Made by a program: the position numbers and the translations under genes. The notes under the pieces were generated by a model that had not been told where the DNA came from, made no database searches, and saw only the letters and a program-made list of their open reading frames with translations. A stretch of DNA of 50,067 bases from Clostridia bacterium (GTDB lineage Bacteria; Bacillota_A; Clostridia; Christensenellales; Aristaeellaceae), in the NCBI GenBank assembly GCA_017509065.1, contig JAFWQM010000080.1, forward strand, positions 1 to 50,067, written 5' to 3'. Below, piece by piece: positions 48,271-50,067 of this stretch; within the stretch, counting starts at the first letter, position 1; each line of letters starts with the position of its first letter.

Positions 48271-48287
48271 TTGTACGGAGGTTATAC

Positions 48288-48995
48288 ATGCGCTTACAGA
48301 AATACATGGCCCTGTGCGGGGTGGCAAGCCGCCGCAAAGCAGAAGAAATGATCGCCGCCGGACAGGTGCAGGTGAACGGCATCACGATCACCGAAATGGG
48401 CACCCAGGTGGAGGACGGCGACGAGGTACGGGTGGACGGCGAAATCATCCATCCCGAAGCCGAAAAGAAATATGTGATCTATCATAAGCCCGCCGGGGAA
48501 GTGACCACCGTCAACGACCCGGAGGGCCGTGCCTGCGTGCTGGATCATTTCCGGGATTATCCGGTTCGACTCTATCCCGTCGGGCGGCTGGACTACGACA
48601 GCGAGGGCCTGCTGCTGCTCACTAATGACGGCGCGCTGACAGAGCGTATGCTGCATCCCTCCCATCAAGTGGACAAGACCTATCTCGCTCGCGTGACCGG
48701 CAGCGTATCCCTCGACACGGTGCGCCTGCTCCGCCAGGGCGTGATGCTGGACGATCACAAGACCGCACCCGCCAAGGTGCGTATCATCAAAACGGAAACC
48801 TTCGCCACCGTGGTGCTGGTCACCATCCACGAGGGCCGTAACCGCCAGGTGCGACGCATGTTCGAGGAAGCGGGCCACAAGGTGCTCCAATTGAGGAGGG
48901 TGCGCTTCGGCCCGCTGGAGCTGGGCGACCTGCCCCGCGGCCAGTGGCGCGAGCTGACGCCGGAAGAAGAACGCAAACTGATGGCGTATTTATAA
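48288..48995 (+). CDS. rluB: Pseudouridine synthase RluB-like
   Basis: A 235-residue RsuA-family enzyme modifying 23S rRNA. N-terminal S4 domain: MRLQKYMALCGVASRRKAEE. Catalytic motif GRLDYDSEGLLLLTNDG has the nucleophile Asp near 103; HPSHQVDKTYLARV and EGRNRQVRRMFEEAGHKV follow. GGAGG precedes the ATG at 48288; extension to 48219 lacks similarity. It is the last plus-strand gene of the sporulation cluster, convergent with the methyltransferase gene, with only 7 bp between. Confidence 0.95.
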   Translation: MRLQKYMALCGVASRRKAEEMIAAGQVQVNGITITEMGTQVEDGDEVRVDGEIIHPEAEKKYVIYHKPAGEVTTVNDPEGRACVLDHFRDYPVRLYPVGRLDYDSEGLLLLTNDGALTERMLHPSHQVDKTYLARVTGSVSLDTVRLLRQGVMLDDHKTAPAKVRIIKTETFATVVLVTIHEGRNRQVRRMFEEAGHKVLQLRRVRFGPLELGDLPRGQWRELTPEEERKLMAYL

Positions 48996-49002
48996 GCGGC
49001 GC

Positions 49003-49704
49003 TTAATCCTTCGCCGCGACAAGGAACAGGTGGCCTTCCACTCCGTCGAAATGCAGCCGGGCGCATCCGGCGGCTGAGAACATGCGGGTCAATTTTTCCT
49101 TTGTGAGCAGGTGAATGTGCTCCGGATTGCTGTCCGGCTTGGAGGGCACGGTCACAACCACATACTGTTTCGCCATCTTCACAGCCGCGAAGATGGCTTT
49201 TTCAACATCCGGAATGTGCTCCAGCACTTCCAGCATCGTCACCACATCGAAGCTGGCGTCCGGGAAGGGCTGGCTGCAGATGTCTTTCTGTTCGGCGCGC
49301 AGCTGGGGGAAACCGCCGTCCGCCAGCTCGTTGAGGAACGTGACCCGCTTTTCCAGCAGATCAAGGCCCGTCACCCGCACCCAAGGGAATTCCTTCATGA
49401 ACGGAATCAGAAACACACCCCGCCCGCTGCCCACGTCCAGCAGGGTTTCAAAGGCAATGGAATGAAGGAACCCGAGCGTCCGTTTCGTTCTTTGCAGCGT
49501 CTGGGTGCCCTTCTTGAAGGGGTACAGCTTTTGTCCTTCGTCCAGCCCGGCCGCGATGATCTGACGCAGTTCTTCCTCCGTGCATTCATTCGCTTTTTTT
49601 ATCCCAAGTGGTTCCGGCAAAACCGGAATGCCGGAGTTTCTCGCGTGGCCCAGCAGCCACGCCGCCGCGGTTCTCATATCATACCGTTCTTCGATATCGT
49701 TCAT
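49003..49704 (-). CDS. Class I SAM-dependent methyltransferase
   Basis: A 233-residue enzyme. SAM motif I TLLDVGSGRGVFLIPF (about 90-105), motif II VTGLDLLEKRVTFL, then FPDASFDVVTMLEVLEHIPD and VTVPSKPDSNPEHIHLLTKE. The pattern resembles UbiE/Methyltransf_11 enzymes. ATG 49704 with AAGGAG upstream is preferred to GTG 49713. The N-terminal 85 residues, DIEERYDMRTAAAWLLGHAR onward, may form a substrate-binding cap. Substrate unknown. Confidence 0.88.
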   Translation of the reverse strand: MNDIEERYDMRTAAAWLLGHARNSGIPVLPEPLGIKKANECTEEELRQIIAAGLDEGQKLYPFKKGTQTLQRTKRTLGFLHSIAFETLLDVGSGRGVFLIPFMKEFPWVRVTGLDLLEKRVTFLNELADGGFPQLRAEQKDICSQPFPDASFDVVTMLEVLEHIPDVEKAIFAAVKMAKQYVVVTVPSKPDSNPEHIHLLTKEKLTRMFSAAGCARLHFDGVEGHLFLVAAKD

Positions 49705-49874
49705 TCTCCGCACTCCTTCTCATGCCGGCTTTCTCTGCCATCGTTCGCGAATCGCCTGTTGATTCGCCGCCGTGGCGGCTTTTTCCTGCCGCACGCGGAT
49801 CAGAGCGCAAATGGAAAAGCCGTTACTACTCAGTCGTGACTTGAGAACCACCGAGGAAACGGCATCAGTGGGGG

Positions 49875-50067
49875 ATTGTCAAGGGGAACTCCCCTTGACT
49901 GAAATCCGCAGCGCCGATCTGTGCGGCGCGAGGGGCCGAAACGCCCGGAAAACCTGCCCTTGGGCTGGTTTTCAGCGGAGGGGCCGAAACGCCCGGAAAA
50001 TCATCCAGTGGATGATTTTCAGTGAAGGCCGGGCGGTAGCCCCGGAAAGGCCGGAAGGCCCTGTCCA
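49875..50067 (+). repeat. Tandem R2 modules at the window end
   Basis: A perfect hairpin GTCAAGGGG-AACT-CCCCTTGAC near 49877-49898 is followed by AGCGCCG/CGGCGC-type pairing and two R2 modules. The first (from 49931) has GGGGCCGAAACGCCCGG and tip CCTGCCC-TT-GGGCTGG but lacks the 3' body. The second (about 49979-50044) is complete, with tip TCATCC-AGT-GGATGA, and ends in GTAGCCCCGG. The element continues beyond the window. Nothing coding was seen from 49730 on. Confidence 0.75.

Noticed and set aside
1..50067. tRNA, rRNA, SRP RNA, 6S RNA and tmRNA genes
   Set aside because: I looked for TTCRA-type arms, CCA ends and the conserved SRP loop and found none convincing; a computational scan could still find one.

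Overview
The window reads as chromosomal DNA of a GC-rich, endospore-forming Clostridia-type Bacillota. Spo0A, YqfC/YqfD, YtfI/YtfJ(GerW), a CotF-like coat protein and a sporulation-type D,D-carboxypeptidase indicate sporulation. RNase J, YlxM-Ffh, PgpH, RecX, a Trp T-box and the order phoH-pgpH-ybeY-cdd-era are Firmicute hallmarks. I cannot name the species; composition and signal peptides resemble uncultured gut or rumen Clostridia (inference). No rRNA, tRNA or CRISPR array was seen.

Layout. 1-5.8 kb: an orphan small transcript, then a translation and protein-targeting operon (ylxM-ffh-rpsP-khpA-rimM-GNAT-trmD-proC). 5.8-10.4 kb: a minus-strand operon led by a tryptophan-type T-box, encoding a Dabb protein, an iron-dependent dehydrogenase and an ABC importer. 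10.5-17.6 kb: ogt, two coat-type proteins, a beta-lactamase-fold hydrolase, recX, a secreted esterase with a wall-binding domain, RNase J and an HTH regulator. 18-22.6 kb: spo0A with a 0A-box, an orphan phage-tail-like gene, a broken copy of yqfC, an IS4-type element with a frameshifted transposase, and an AT-rich secreted protein. 22.7-29.7 kb: yqfC-yqfD-phoH-pgpH-ybeY::cdd-DUF2442-era, in which YbeY and cytidine deaminase are one polypeptide. 29.7-34.2 kb: ruvC-ruvA-ruvB, two small genes and queA. 34.3-39.9 kb: a branched-chain amino-acid ABC operon. 40-45.6 kb: glnS, a GNAT gene, gltX, an HPr-like protein without the active histidine, and an M18 aminopeptidase. 45.7-46 kb: a candidate par-like type I toxin-antitoxin locus. 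46.1-49.7 kb: ytfI-ytfJ-dacF-rluB and a methyltransferase.

The most unusual layer is intergenic. Three families of structured repeats recur. R1 is an oriented element with a perfect 21-bp palindrome whose arm sequence differs between copies while staying fully paired. R2 is a cruciform module with a fixed body and a variable but self-complementary tip, found nested inside R1 and in tandem at the window end. H elements are long hairpins whose arms are arrays of AGT-led heptamers, with a different heptamer at different loci. They abut or enter genes (ogt C-terminus, recX stop codon, rimM start), sit between ruvC/ruvA/ruvB, and lie between the binding-protein gene and the permease gene in both ABC operons. 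Start codons were chosen by Shine-Dalgarno spacing and family N-termini. All functions are inferred from recognisable motifs; no database search was possible.
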